A DNA stretch of 64,000 bases, taken from positions 1,984,001 to 2,048,000 of the forward strand of contig NZ_PEEU01000001.1 in assembly GCF_002754195.1 (NCBI RefSeq). Direction: 5' to 3'. Below are positions 25,850 through 34,504 of this stretch, piece after piece. Source of the DNA: Flavobacterium sp. 9. Lineage in GTDB: Bacteria; Bacteroidota; Bacteroidia; Flavobacteriales; Flavobacteriaceae. The notes under the pieces are model-generated. The model was not told the origin of the DNA. It did not search any database and was given only the letters and a program-made list of their open reading frames with translations. The position numbers and the translations under genes were made by a program. Numbering within the stretch: position 1 is the first letter of the stretch; each line of letters starts with the position of its first letter.

Positions 25850-27280
25850 ATGAAAGAAGTAAAAATTCCTCAAACCTTAATTACGCTTGCTGTTGGAGTA
25901 GCAATTTGGTTTATTCCGGCGCCAGATGGTGTAGTAATTGAAGCGTGGCATTTGTTTGCCATTTTTGTCGCAACAATTTTAGGAATTATTTTGAAAGCAG
26001 CACCAATGGGAACAATGTGTATGATCGCAATTGCCCTTACCGCTTTCTCACAAGTATTGGCGCCAGGTGAAGCTGGAAAATCAATTACGCTCGCTTTAAA
26101 AGGCTTTGGAGATAAAGTAATCTGGCTTATTGGAATTTCATTTTTCATTGCCAGAGGTTTTATAAAAACAGGACTAGGAAACAGAATCGCTTTCTTATTT
26201 ATTAGAATATTTGGAAAAAGCTCACTTGGATTGGCATATGGTCTAGGATTAGCAGATTTAGTTTTAGCTCCAGCTGTACCAAGTAATACAGCACGAGGCG
26301 GAGGAATTATTTATCCTATTATGAAATCTATGTCAATGAGTTTTGGCTCAATGCCGGATCAGCCCGAAACACATCGAAAACTAGGTTCTTATCTTACGTT
26401 AAGCAGTTATAATGCAAACTTAATTGCTTCGTCTATGTTTTTAACCGGAACGGCGAGTAATCCAATGTGTCAAAAATTTGCACTTAATTTAGGCATAAAA
26501 ATTAGTTGGATTTCCTGGGCCACAGCAGCTATAGTTCCGGGTTTGGTGGCATTTTTTGTAATTCCGCTTGTATTGTATAAAATTTATCCGCCAGAACTAA
26601 AGAAAACTGGTGATGCACCTCAGATTGCAGCTCAGAAACTTAAAGAAATGGGACCAATAACGCGTGACGAATGGATGATGTTATTGACTTTCTTCATCTT
26701 ATTATTCCTTTGGATGACGGGCGATTTATTTTCTATTGATGCAACTACAACCGCATTTATTGGTTTGGTTATATTGCTTCTAACTTCAGTTTTGACTTGG
26801 GACGATGTCAAAGCCGAAAAAGGCGCCTGGGATACTATCGTTTGGTTTTCGGTATTAGTAATGATGGCGAGTTCGCTCAATGAACTTGGATTTATTAGTT
26901 GGTTCAGCGGTTTAATAAAAGCTGAAATTGGCGGATTAAGCTGGCAAATGGCTTTTCCTATTATTGTATTAGTGTACTTTTTTAGTCATTATCTTTTCGC
27001 AAGTGCCACAGCTCACGTAGCAGCAATGTACGCAGCGTTATTAGGAGTTGGAGTTTCCCTTGGAGTTCCTGGATTACTATTGGCTTTTATGCTTGGATTT
27101 GTTGGTTCAACCTACGGAACTTTAACGCATTATGGACACGGACCTGCACCAGTTTTCTTCGGAAGCGGTTACGTCGACCTGAAAAGCTGGTGGGTCAAAG
27201 GATTAATAACAGGATTGACAATGCTCTTGATCTATATGGTTATAGGAGGATTGTGGCTCCGATTAATTGGTGATTTTTAA
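25850..27280 (+). CDS. DASS-family dicarboxylate/anion symporter
   Basis: The 476-residue protein has about 12 membrane helices and the signature regions of the divalent anion:Na+ symporter family: FFIARGFIKTGLGNRIAFLF, LAPAVPSNTARGGGIIYPIM, NLIASSMFLTGTASNPM and FSHYLFASATAHVAAMYAAL. These resemble the plant and bacterial 2-oxoglutarate/malate translocators of the family (SOT1/CitT-like). Candidate substrates are C4-C5 dicarboxylates, citrate or sulfate. The porin upstream probably supplies it. Its last four bases overlap a convergent gene. Confidence 0.87.
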   Translation: MKEVKIPQTLITLAVGVAIWFIPAPDGVVIEAWHLFAIFVATILGIILKAAPMGTMCMIAIALTAFSQVLAPGEAGKSITLALKGFGDKVIWLIGISFFIARGFIKTGLGNRIAFLFIRIFGKSSLGLAYGLGLADLVLAPAVPSNTARGGGIIYPIMKSMSMSFGSMPDQPETHRKLGSYLTLSSYNANLIASSMFLTGTASNPMCQKFALNLGIKISWISWATAAIVPGLVAFFVIPLVLYKIYPPELKKTGDAPQIAAQKLKEMGPITRDEWMMLLTFFILLFLWMTGDLFSIDATTTAFIGLVILLLTSVLTWDDVKAEKGAWDTIVWFSVLVMMASSLNELGFISWFSGLIKAEIGGLSWQMAFPIIVLVYFFSHYLFASATAHVAAMYAALLGVGVSLGVPGLLLAFMLGFVGSTYGTLTHYGHGPAPVFFGSGYVDLKSWWVKGLITGLTMLLIYMVIGGLWLRLIGDF

Positions 27281-27588
27281 ATTCTGATTCCGGGAGGAAG
27301 TAATTCTTTGTATTCCGGATTCTTTTTAATAAACAAGACAATTCTAGGATGAATAGGCATTAATTTAAATTTCTTTTCAATGACGATTTCCATGATGTTT
27401 TTAAGTAAAGTATCAATTATCGCTTGATTGTCAAAGCCTTCCGGAGAGTTGATTTTGGTTAAGAAAATTTTCTTTTCCTGAAAAGAATATTCAATAGAAA
27501 GTAATCCTTCAGGGACTATGGTTTCAAATTGTCTTGCAAAAGTGTTGTCTTTGATTTCCATAGTTTCAATAGGTTCCATATTAGTCAT
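27277..27588 (-). CDS. small GNAT-type N-acetyltransferase domain protein (YidJ/Acetyltransf_CG-like)
   Basis: This is a 103-residue protein. The C-terminal half (LLKNIMEIVIEKKFKLMPIH, then PRIVLFIKKNPEYKELLPPG) has the layout of the very short GNAT family, in which FIKKHPEYxxLL closes the fold. The usual acceptor strand motif near the N-terminus is weak. Two Met codons (residues 1 and 4) could start it. It is convergent with the symporter with a four-base overlap. Confidence 0.65.
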   Translation of the reverse strand: MTNMEPIETMEIKDNTFARQFETIVPEGLLSIEYSFQEKKIFLTKINSPEGFDNQAIIDTLLKNIMEIVIEKKFKLMPIHPRIVLFIKKNPEYKELLPPGIRI

Positions 27589-27874
27589 GTTTTTTTGGGG
27601 AGATTGGATTAAAAATAATAGAAAAGAACGATAAGTACATTACATAAAAATCCTGGAAAGAGATTTAAATAATGATTATTATAACTACAAAGGTAATCAT
27701 TTGATTTTCAATATAAAATTATTTTTTAAAGGCGTAATATTGCCTTAACCTTTCTATGGTTGAAATTTTATTGGGTTTGATGAATAATTGTGGTGTAAGA
27801 TTTGCTGTGCATATTACTAAAAAAAGTAATTTTAGCTTGAATTTAATCTGTAACCATAATTCTTATTCTGCCAA

Positions 27875-28534
27875 ATGAGTAAAATTCCTGTATACTTTAT
27901 GCCCGGTCTGGCTGCTAGTCCGGCAATTTTTGAAAGAATCAAATTAGACGAATCTGTTTTTGAGACCTGTATGTTAGAATGGGAAATTCCCCAACCAAAA
28001 GAGTCTTTGTCTGATTATGCATTAAGAATATCTAAAAATATTAAACACGAAAATCCGGTTTTAATTGGAGTTTCGTTTGGAGGAATTTTGGTTCAGGAAA
28101 TTGCAAAGCATATTCAGGCACGAAAAGTTATTATTATTTCAAGCGTTAGAAGTAATGCAGAATTCCCTAGAAGAATGAAAATCGGAAAAACTACAAAAGC
28201 CTACAAGCTGATTCCGATGAAGTTAATTTTGAATATCGAAAATCTTGCAAAATATTCTTTTGGCGAAAAAGTCAATAAACGCATTAAATTATACGAGAAG
28301 TTCCTGGCGGTTCGCGATCTGAACTATTTACAATGGGCAGTTGAAAATGTTATTTTATGGGATCGAAATGAAATTAATCCAGATGTTATTCATATTCACG
28401 GCGATCAGGATGATGTTTTTCCTATAAAGTATATCAACAGCTGCATTGTGGTAAAAGGCGGAACTCATATTATGATTCTGAATAAATATAAATGGCTGAA
28501 CGAGAATTTACCTTCTATTATATTGGAAGAGTAA
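27875..28534 (+). CDS. alpha/beta hydrolase
   Basis: The 219-residue protein shows the fold's key elements: an oxyanion-type opening VYFMPGLAASPAIF, a nucleophile elbow GVSFGG (Ser at about residue 70), an acidic residue in HIHGDQDDVFPI and the final His in VVKGGTHIMIL. It has no signal peptide, so it is cytoplasmic. Substrate unknown. It is monocistronic, with a 286-base upstream spacer in which I see no gene. Confidence 0.82.
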   Translation: MSKIPVYFMPGLAASPAIFERIKLDESVFETCMLEWEIPQPKESLSDYALRISKNIKHENPVLIGVSFGGILVQEIAKHIQARKVIIISSVRSNAEFPRRMKIGKTTKAYKLIPMKLILNIENLAKYSFGEKVNKRIKLYEKFLAVRDLNYLQWAVENVILWDRNEINPDVIHIHGDQDDVFPIKYINSCIVVKGGTHIMILNKYKWLNENLPSIILEE

Positions 28535-28540
28535 ATTTTT

Positions 28541-28629
28541 GTTTCAGGTTTCAGGTTTCAGGTTTCAGGTTTCAGGTTTCAGGTTTCAGGTTTCAGGTTT
28601 CAGGTTTCAGGTTTCAGGTTTCAGGTTTC
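28541..28629. repeat. heptanucleotide tandem repeat (GTTTCAG)n
   Basis: Twelve perfect copies of GTTTCAG (28541-28624) are followed by a partial GTTTC. It starts seven bases after the hydrolase stop codon. A perfect 7-mer array is prone to slippage, so the copy number may vary between strains. Confidence 0.97.
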
Positions 28630-28633
28630 GATA

Positions 28634-28666
28634 ACCTTTGTCAAAGTTTTAAACTTTGACAAAGGT
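28634..28666. repeat. 33-base perfect palindrome
   Basis: Arms 28634-28649 and 28651-28666 are exact reverse complements around a single central T (core CTTTGTCAAAG). It may act as a hairpin or terminator for the hydrolase, although no T tract follows. Confidence 0.8.
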
Positions 28667-28714
28667 CTGCACGCAATCATTACGCAAAGTTTTTCTCCGC
28701 AATCTTGTCATCCC

Positions 28715-28795
28715 GAGGAACGAGGGATCTCCGCAAGTAGCTCGACATGCTAAATAAACTTTGTGTTAGTTTCTTGTGGAGATACCTCGTTCCTC
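28715..28795. repeat. MITE-like inverted repeat
   Basis: Arms 28715-28737 and 28773-28795 pair at 21 of 23 positions. They share the word CGAGGAACGA with the larger element at 28973-29059, pointing to one repeat family. Confidence 0.75.
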
Positions 28796-28840
28796 GCAAA
28801 GACAAAACTAAGATAATGCATCTTTAAAAACCTAAAGCCA

Positions 28841-28920
28841 TAGCCCTGATAGAAGCGGTATCCTTTTTATCCGCTTTTTTGCGGATGAAAAGATACAAGT
28901 GGATAGCAGGAAATAGCTCC
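28841..28920 (+). ncRNA. Flavo-1-like structured RNA element, copy A
   Basis: The element opens with TAGCCCTGATAGAAG and closes with AGCAGGAAATAGCTCC. Between them is a hairpin CCTTTTTATCCGC / GCGGATGAAAAGA. A second copy at 46275-46355 has the same ends but a different hairpin sequence that still pairs. This pattern matches my recollection of the Rfam Flavo-1 motif of Flavobacteria. The name is not verified here. Confidence 0.65.
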
Positions 28921-28972
28921 AAATTCTAACATTAAAAATTCTAAATTCCAATCGTTTTTTTTACGCAGGCAA

Positions 28973-29059
28973 TGTCCTTGCGAGGAACGAAGCAATCTCA
29001 CTGCAATAAAACACAACGTTTAATCTGTAAATGAGATTGCTTCGTTCCTCGCAAGGACA
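28973..29059. repeat. MITE-like element with 28-base perfect terminal inverted repeats
   Basis: Arms 28973-29000 and 29032-29059 are perfect reverse complements with a 31-base centre. The arm contains CCTTGCGAGGAACGAAGC. It has no coding potential. Elements with this core are abundant in Bacteroidota intergenic DNA. Confidence 0.85.
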
Positions 29060-29061
29060 AA

Positions 29062-29093
29062 AAAATCCCATTCGCCGCGGCGAATGGGATTTT
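29062..29093 (-). terminator. terminator of the 29119-29634 gene
   Basis: ATCCCATTCGCC and GGCGAATGGGAT form a 12-bp stem with a two-base loop. On the minus strand the stem is followed by a T run, which fits the leftward gene. Confidence 0.85.
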
Positions 29094-29118
29094 GAAAAAT
29101 ATTATAATTTAAAGAAAT

Positions 29119-29634
29119 TTAGATTTTCTTCATTTGTTCTTTCATCATTGTGATTTGCTCTTTCAGCATTCCTTGTTTGTCTAATTTTTTAGCTTCGTTT
29201 AATAAATTAGTAGCTTCAAGTTTTCTTCGGCGTGACATTGCAACTCCGGCAAGGTTTAATTTTGCAACTGCCAAATCCATATCCATTGATAGTCCAAGTT
29301 CGATTGCTTTCTTGAAATGTTTCTCGGCTTGGTTGATATTTGTCTGAGATAACATGATTCCGTGTAGGTAATTAAAATATCCTTGTTGTTTGCGTACTAA
29401 AGCAGCTTCGGGATTTTTGATATATGCCAGCCATTTTTTAGCTCCTTCAAAGTCTTGTTTTCTTAATTTAAGGAAAGCTAAAAGGATAAATTCGTTTTTA
29501 AAGTAAAGAAATATTGGAATTGCAGTAAGCAATAAAAGGAAAATACCATTCCCGATATTACTTTCGGTAAATTGCCAAACGCCAGCAACTACAAGAAGTC
29601 CGGCCAAAATAAGTTTAATATTTTTATGAAACAT
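29119..29634 (-). CDS. membrane protein with TPR-like helical repeats
   Basis: Starting at the ATG at 29634, the 171-residue protein has two N-terminal transmembrane helices (about 6-24 and 30-47: LILAGLLVVAGVWQF, GIFLLLLTAIPIFLYF). A cytoplasmic helical region follows with TPR-like units (NINQAEKHFKKAIELGLSMD, LAVAKLNLAGVAMSRRRKLE). The longer upstream reading would run through the promoter region of rpmH and is rejected. Function is unknown. It is divergent from rpmH. Confidence 0.75.
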   Translation of the reverse strand: MFHKNIKLILAGLLVVAGVWQFTESNIGNGIFLLLLTAIPIFLYFKNEFILLAFLKLRKQDFEGAKKWLAYIKNPEAALVRKQQGYFNYLHGIMLSQTNINQAEKHFKKAIELGLSMDMDLAVAKLNLAGVAMSRRRKLEATNLLNEAKKLDKQGMLKEQITMMKEQMKKI

Positions 29635-29656
29635 AATAGATGTATATTTGTGATTG

Positions 29657-29664
29657 CAAATATA
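29657..29664 (-). promoter_or_regulatory. Bacteroidota -7 box of the TPR-like gene
   Basis: The minus strand reads TATATTTG, 22 bases before the ATG at 29634, which fixes that start over longer ones. Confidence 0.65.
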
Positions 29665-29720
29665 GTAAAATGAATTAAAAATATTTTTATTAAAGTACTT
29701 GCCAGAAAAAAAAGTCTTTG

Positions 29721-29728
29721 TATATTTG
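29721..29728 (+). promoter_or_regulatory. Bacteroidota -7 box of rpmH
   Basis: TATATTTG matches TAnnTTTG and gives a leader of roughly 65-70 bases before the L34 start at 29802. Confidence 0.7.
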
Positions 29729-29801
29729 CACTCGGTTTTTGAGTAACGATATTCAAAAAACAGAAAAGAGATATTAGACACCATTTTAAAGATACAAAGC
29801 A

Positions 29802-29963
29802 ATGAGCAAAAGAACATTTCAACCATCGAAAAGAAAAAGAAGAAATAAGCACGGATTTATGGACAGAATGGCTTCTGCGAATGGAAGAAAAGTTCTAGCG
29901 CGTAGAAGAGCAAAAGGAAGACATAAATTAACTGTTTCTAGCGAGCCTAGACACAAAAAATAA
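29802..29963 (+). CDS. rpmH: 50S ribosomal protein L34
   Basis: The 53-residue, highly basic protein opens [19 protein letters not shown] and continues [18 protein letters not shown], the invariant L34 pattern. It has a short Bacteroidota-type extension ([10 protein letters not shown]). L34 is a late-assembly large-subunit protein. The usual rnpA-dnaA neighbours are absent, since carB follows instead. It has its own promoter and terminator. Confidence 0.98.
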
Positions 29964-29981
29964 TGTTTGTATAAACATACA

Positions 29982-30016
29982 TAAGGCGATTACTTTTTTA
30001 GTATCGCCTTTTTTTA
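29982..30016 (+). terminator. terminator of rpmH
   Basis: GGCGATTAC and GTATCGCC form a stem around a T-rich loop and are followed by seven T. Confidence 0.85.
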
Positions 30017-30110
30017 TACCTTGTCGGTAAAAAATTTGTAACATTCTAGTTTCTAAAGCACTGTGAATGTTTTTGAATACATATTATAATAACTACACAA
30101 TACATACAAA

Positions 30111-32966
30111 ATGCCTAAAGACACATCAATAAAATCAGTTTTAATAATAGGTTCAGGACCTATTGTTATTGGACAAGCTTGCGAATTTGATTATGCAGGA
30201 TCTCAATCTGCACGTTCTATTCGTGAAGAAGGAATTGAAGTTATCTTGATAAACTCAAATCCAGCGACAATTATGACCGACCCAAGTATGGCCGATCACA
30301 TTTACTTGAAACCACTAACTACAAAATCGATAATTGAAATTCTAAAGGAACATCCACAAATTGATGCTGTTTTACCTACAATGGGTGGACAAACAGCTTT
30401 GAACTTGTGTTTGGAAGCTGAAGAAAAAGGAATCTGGCAGGATTTTGGAGTAAAATTAATTGGAGTTGACGTAAACGCAATCAATATTACAGAAGACAGA
30501 GAGCAGTTTAAACAACTTCTTGAAAGAATTAATGTACCAACTGCGCCTGCAAAAACTGCTACTTCTTACTTAGAAGGAAAAGAAATTGCTCAGGAATTTG
30601 GTTTTCCGCTTGTAATTCGTCCTTCATTTACACTTGGAGGAACAGGAGCAGCAATTGTTTACAAAAAAGAAGATTTTGATGAGCTTTTAACTCGCGGTCT
30701 TGAAGCATCACCAATTCACGAAGTTTTGATTGACAAAGCTTTAATGGGATGGAAAGAATATGAGTTAGAACTTTTAAGAGATAAAAACGATAATGTTGTA
30801 ATCATTTGTTCAATCGAAAATATGGATCCAATGGGAATTCATACTGGAGATTCGATTACAGTTGCACCAGCAATGACATTATCAGACACAACTTTTCAAA
30901 AATTACGTGATTATGCAATCTTAATGATGCGTAGTATCGGAAATTTTGCCGGAGGTTGTAACGTACAATTCGCAGTTTCGCCAGACGAAAAAGAAGATAT
31001 CGTAGCGATCGAGATTAATCCTCGTGTATCTCGTTCTTCTGCTTTGGCATCTAAAGCGACTGGATATCCAATCGCTAAAATTGCTTCTAAACTAGCTTTA
31101 GGATATAATCTTGATGAATTGCAAAATCAAATTACAAAATCAACTTCGGCTCTTTTTGAACCGACTTTAGACTATGTAATTGTAAAAATACCACGTTGGA
31201 ACTTTGATAAATTCGAAGGTGCTGACAGAACTTTAGGACTTCAGATGAAATCTGTTGGTGAAGTAATGGGAATTGGACGCTCGTTCCAGGAAGCATTACA
31301 CAAAGCAACTCAATCTCTTGAAATTAAGAGAAACGGTTTAGGAGCTGACGGAAAAGGATACAAAAACTACGAACAAATTATCGAGAAACTAACTTTTGCA
31401 AGTTGGGATCGTGTTTTTGTAATTTATGATGCAATTGCAATGGGAATTCCGTTGAGCCGTATTCATGAAATCACAAAAATCGATATGTGGTTCTTAAAAC
31501 AATACGAAGAACTTTATACTTTAGAGAAAGAAATTTCGAACTATAAAGTATCTAATCTTCCTAAAGAACTTTTGCTTGAGGCGAAACAAAAAGGTTTTGC
31601 TGACAGACAAATTGCTCACATGGTAAATTGTCTTGAAAGCGAAGTACATACTTTACGTATGGATCAAAACATCAACCGTGTGTTTAAATTGGTTGATACT
31701 TGCGCAGCTGAGTTTAAAGCAAAAACACCTTACTACTACTCTACTTTTGAGGCTGAAATCGAAAAAGCAAACGGTGAGCGTTATGTAGACAACGAAAGTA
31801 TTGTAACTGATAAAAAGAAAATTATCGTTCTTGGTTCCGGACCAAACAGAATTGGACAAGGAATTGAGTTTGATTATTCTTGTGTACACGGAGTTTTGGC
31901 TGCGAAAGAATGTGGTTACGAAACAATCATGATCAACTGTAATCCTGAAACGGTTTCAACTGACTTTGATACAGCTGATAAATTATACTTTGAACCAGTT
32001 TTCTGGGAACATATATATGACATCATTCAGCACGAAAAACCAGAAGGTGTAATTGTTCAGTTAGGTGGACAAACAGCTTTGAAATTAGCTGAAAAATTAT
32101 CTAAATACGGAGTAAAAATCATCGGAACTAGTTTTGATGCACTTGATTTAGCTGAAGACAGAGGACGTTTCTCAGATTTATTGAGAGAATTACACATTCC
32201 TTTCCCACAATTCGGAATTGCTGAAACTGCTGATGAAGCTTCTGCTCTTGCAGATACTTTAGACTTCCCATTATTGATTCGTCCTTCTTATGTATTAGGA
32301 GGTCAGGGAATGAAAATTGTAATCAACAAAAAAGAACTTGAAGAGCACGTTATCAACTTATTGAAAACGATTCCAGGAAATAAATTACTTCTTGATCACT
32401 ATTTAGCCGGAGCAATCGAAGCTGAAGCTGATGCAATTTGTGATGCTGACGGAAATGTGTACATCATAGGAATTATGGAGCATATCGAACCTTGCGGAGT
32501 TCACTCTGGAGATAGTAATGCTACTTTACCTCCTTTTAACTTAGGAGAATTCGTAATGCAACAAATTAAAGATCATACTTTTAAAATTGCAAGAGCACTG
32601 AAAACCGTTGGTTTAATCAACATTCAATTTGCGATAAAAGATGATACAGTTTATATTATCGAAGCAAATCCAAGAGCTTCAAGAACGGTACCATTTATTG
32701 CAAAAGCTTACGGAGAACCTTATGTAAACTATGCTACAAAAGTAATGTTAGGACATAATAAAGTAACTGACTTTGATTTTAATCCGCAATTGAAAGGATA
32801 CGCAATCAAACAACCGGTTTTCTCTTTCAGCAAATTCCATAATGTAAACAAAGCATTAGGACCAGAAATGAAATCAACAGGAGAAAGCATCTTGTTTATT
32901 GATGACTTAAAAGACGATCAATTCTACGAATTGTACTCTAGAAGAAAAATGTATTTGAGTAAATAA
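30111..32966 (+). CDS. carB: carbamoyl-phosphate synthase large subunit, short form
   Basis: The 951-residue protein has the two tandem ATP-grasp synthetase halves. The first has SVLIIGSGPIVIGQACEFDY, IEVILINSNPATIMTDP and FPLVIRPSFTLGGTGAAIVY. The second has IIVLGSGPNRIGQGIEFDYS, FPLLIRPSYVLGGQGMKIVI and IEANPRASRTVPFIAKA. They make carbamoyl phosphate from bicarbonate, ammonia (via CarA) and two ATP. E. coli CarB is 1073 residues. This one stops right after the second synthetase half, so the C-terminal MGS-like allosteric domain is missing. carA is not adjacent. Confidence 0.96.
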   Translation: MPKDTSIKSVLIIGSGPIVIGQACEFDYAGSQSARSIREEGIEVILINSNPATIMTDPSMADHIYLKPLTTKSIIEILKEHPQIDAVLPTMGGQTALNLCLEAEEKGIWQDFGVKLIGVDVNAINITEDREQFKQLLERINVPTAPAKTATSYLEGKEIAQEFGFPLVIRPSFTLGGTGAAIVYKKEDFDELLTRGLEASPIHEVLIDKALMGWKEYELELLRDKNDNVVIICSIENMDPMGIHTGDSITVAPAMTLSDTTFQKLRDYAILMMRSIGNFAGGCNVQFAVSPDEKEDIVAIEINPRVSRSSALASKATGYPIAKIASKLALGYNLDELQNQITKSTSALFEPTLDYVIVKIPRWNFDKFEGADRTLGLQMKSVGEVMGIGRSFQEALHKATQSLEIKRNGLGADGKGYKNYEQIIEKLTFASWDRVFVIYDAIAMGIPLSRIHEITKIDMWFLKQYEELYTLEKEISNYKVSNLPKELLLEAKQKGFADRQIAHMVNCLESEVHTLRMDQNINRVFKLVDTCAAEFKAKTPYYYSTFEAEIEKANGERYVDNESIVTDKKKIIVLGSGPNRIGQGIEFDYSCVHGVLAAKECGYETIMINCNPETVSTDFDTADKLYFEPVFWEHIYDIIQHEKPEGVIVQLGGQTALKLAEKLSKYGVKIIGTSFDALDLAEDRGRFSDLLRELHIPFPQFGIAETADEASALADTLDFPLLIRPSYVLGGQGMKIVINKKELEEHVINLLKTIPGNKLLLDHYLAGAIEAEADAICDADGNVYIIGIMEHIEPCGVHSGDSNATLPPFNLGEFVMQQIKDHTFKIARALKTVGLINIQFAIKDDTVYIIEANPRASRTVPFIAKAYGEPYVNYATKVMLGHNKVTDFDFNPQLKGYAIKQPVFSFSKFHNVNKALGPEMKSTGESILFIDDLKDDQFYELYSRRKMYLSK

Positions 32967-32985
32967 TCTCAAATCCTGATAATAA

Positions 32986-33014
32986 AAAAGCTCCATGAAA
33001 ATGGGGCTTTTTTT
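32986..33014 (+). terminator. terminator of carB
   Basis: AAAGCTCCAT and ATGGGGCTTT pair around GAAA and are followed by a T run. It resembles the hairpins at 34505 and 36481. Confidence 0.85.
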
Positions 33015-33056
33015 ATGACTTTTTCTTAGGTTGAATTTGATAATGAAATATTTAAC

Positions 33057-33064
33057 TATATTTG
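33057..33064 (+). promoter_or_regulatory. Bacteroidota -7 box of the S41 peptidase gene
   Basis: TATATTTG lies 58 bases before the ATG at 33122. It overlaps an upstream in-frame ATG at 33062, which therefore cannot be the start. Confidence 0.65.
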
Positions 33065-33121
33065 ATAAGCACCAAATTCAATTCCAAAATTTTTATCGTA
33101 ACTAAATCCGAAGAAAAACAT

Positions 33122-34504
33122 ATGAAATCATTTTTCATCTATATCTTATTATTTATAATTGTTTTTAAAGTTGATGTCTTAGCACAGAAAAAAATAAATG
33201 AGAAATTCAAAAAAGAAACTATCCTTAAAATTGATTTATTGCTACAAGAAAATTACGTTTTTCCTGATCAAGCCAAATTAATAGCTGACCATTTGAATAA
33301 AAGTTTGAAGGAAGGGAAGTTTAAAAAATATGAATTAATTGATTCGTTTGCACTTGCTTTAACTAAAGAAATCAGAATTGTTAATAAGGATAGACATTTA
33401 GGTATATGGCCTGCTTTTACTCCTGTAAAAGGACAGGAAAGTTCAAGTGATGATTATCAAATGTATTTAAAAAAATATAAAGGCACCAGAAAAGAAGCCA
33501 ACGGTTTTAAAGAGGCAAAAATAATAGATGGAAATATAGGGTATCTAAATATCAACTTTTTCCTTGCAGAAACTACAAAAACCCTTGATGCCTATATGTA
33601 TCTCCTGGCAAATACGGATGCTGTGATTATCGATTTACAACATAATGGCGGTGGTAATCCTAATACGGTAAATTATTTATGCAGTTATTTTTTAGAGAAT
33701 AATTTATTGATTAATACGCTTTATTTCAGACAAGGAAACCGAAAGGATGAAGTAATTACTCATGAAGTAAATGGGAAGAAAATGATTGACGTTCCTTTAT
33801 TCATAATTACCGGTTCACAAACTTTTTCGGGAGCCGAGGAGTTTAGCTATAATATGCAAAGTCAAAGGAGAGCTACATTAGTTGGAGAAGTTACTGGAGG
33901 TGCCGCAAATCCAGGCGATGTTTTTAAGATAAATTCTGATTTAGAAATCTTTATTCCGACAGGTACGGGTACAAATCCAATAACAAAAACAAACTGGGAA
34001 GGAACTGGTGTTATTCCCGAAATCAAAACTTCAGGTGAAAATGCCTATTCTAAAACTATTGAATTGGCAAGTCAGGCTGCGGAAATCTACAGAAACAAAA
34101 AAGCATTAGAATCAAAAAACATATATGAAGAATTACAACATATTATTGACAAACAAGCTCAATATTCAGAAATTGATGCTTCAAAAATTGATCAACAAAT
34201 AACTGATATTTTTAGAAAAGCAGTTGATTTAAATTTATTTAGCGAAAGTGATATTAATTTTTTTGGTTCTCAAAGCATCAAAAAAAATCCACTCATAGCA
34301 GAATCTATTCTAAAAAGCAATACTATTTTATATCCCAAATCTCCTATGACTTATCTGGCTTATGGTGATATGCTTGAATCCAATGGTAAGAAAAATTTAG
34401 CATTGACTAATTTTGAAAAATCAATATTGTTAGCAGAAGAACAAAAAGCTCCTTATCTGGAAGGTTTGAAAATGCGATATGAAAAAGCAAAAAGCAGTAA
34501 ATAA
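33122..34504 (+). CDS. S41 family peptidase with C-terminal helical extension
   Basis: From the ATG at 33122 the 460-residue protein has a signal peptide (SFFIYILLFIIVFKVDVLAQ) and an N-terminal helical S41 domain. The peptidase core follows with VIIDLQHNGGGNPNTVNYL and the nucleophile segment TGSQTFSGAEEFSYNMQ, with the catalytic Ser in FSG. The Lys expected four residues later is Glu/Glu-Phe, as in the retinoid-binding-like Ser/Glu subgroup. No PDZ domain is evident. The last 110 residues look TPR-like (YPKSPMTYLAYGDMLESNGK). It should be periplasmic or surface-bound. Confidence 0.85.
   Translation: MKSFFIYILLFIIVFKVDVLAQKKINEKFKKETILKIDLLLQENYVFPDQAKLIADHLNKSLKEGKFKKYELIDSFALALTKEIRIVNKDRHLGIWPAFTPVKGQESSSDDYQMYLKKYKGTRKEANGFKEAKIIDGNIGYLNINFFLAETTKTLDAYMYLLANTDAVIIDLQHNGGGNPNTVNYLCSYFLENNLLINTLYFRQGNRKDEVITHEVNGKKMIDVPLFIITGSQTFSGAEEFSYNMQSQRRATLVGEVTGGAANPGDVFKINSDLEIFIPTGTGTNPITKTNWEGTGVIPEIKTSGENAYSKTIELASQAAEIYRNKKALESKNIYEELQHIIDKQAQYSEIDASKIDQQITDIFRKAVDLNLFSESDINFFGSQSIKKNPLIAESILKSNTILYPKSPMTYLAYGDMLESNGKKNLALTNFEKSILLAEEQKAPYLEGLKMRYEKAKSSK

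Noticed and set aside
28541..28629. CRISPR array
   Set aside because: The repeat unit is 7 bases with no spacers, so it is a simple tandem repeat and not CRISPR.
29635..29826. N-terminal extension of the TPR-like protein (and a second minus-strand frame at 29589-29852)
   Set aside because: It would start upstream of its own promoter box and cover the rpmH promoter. The compositions are not protein-like.
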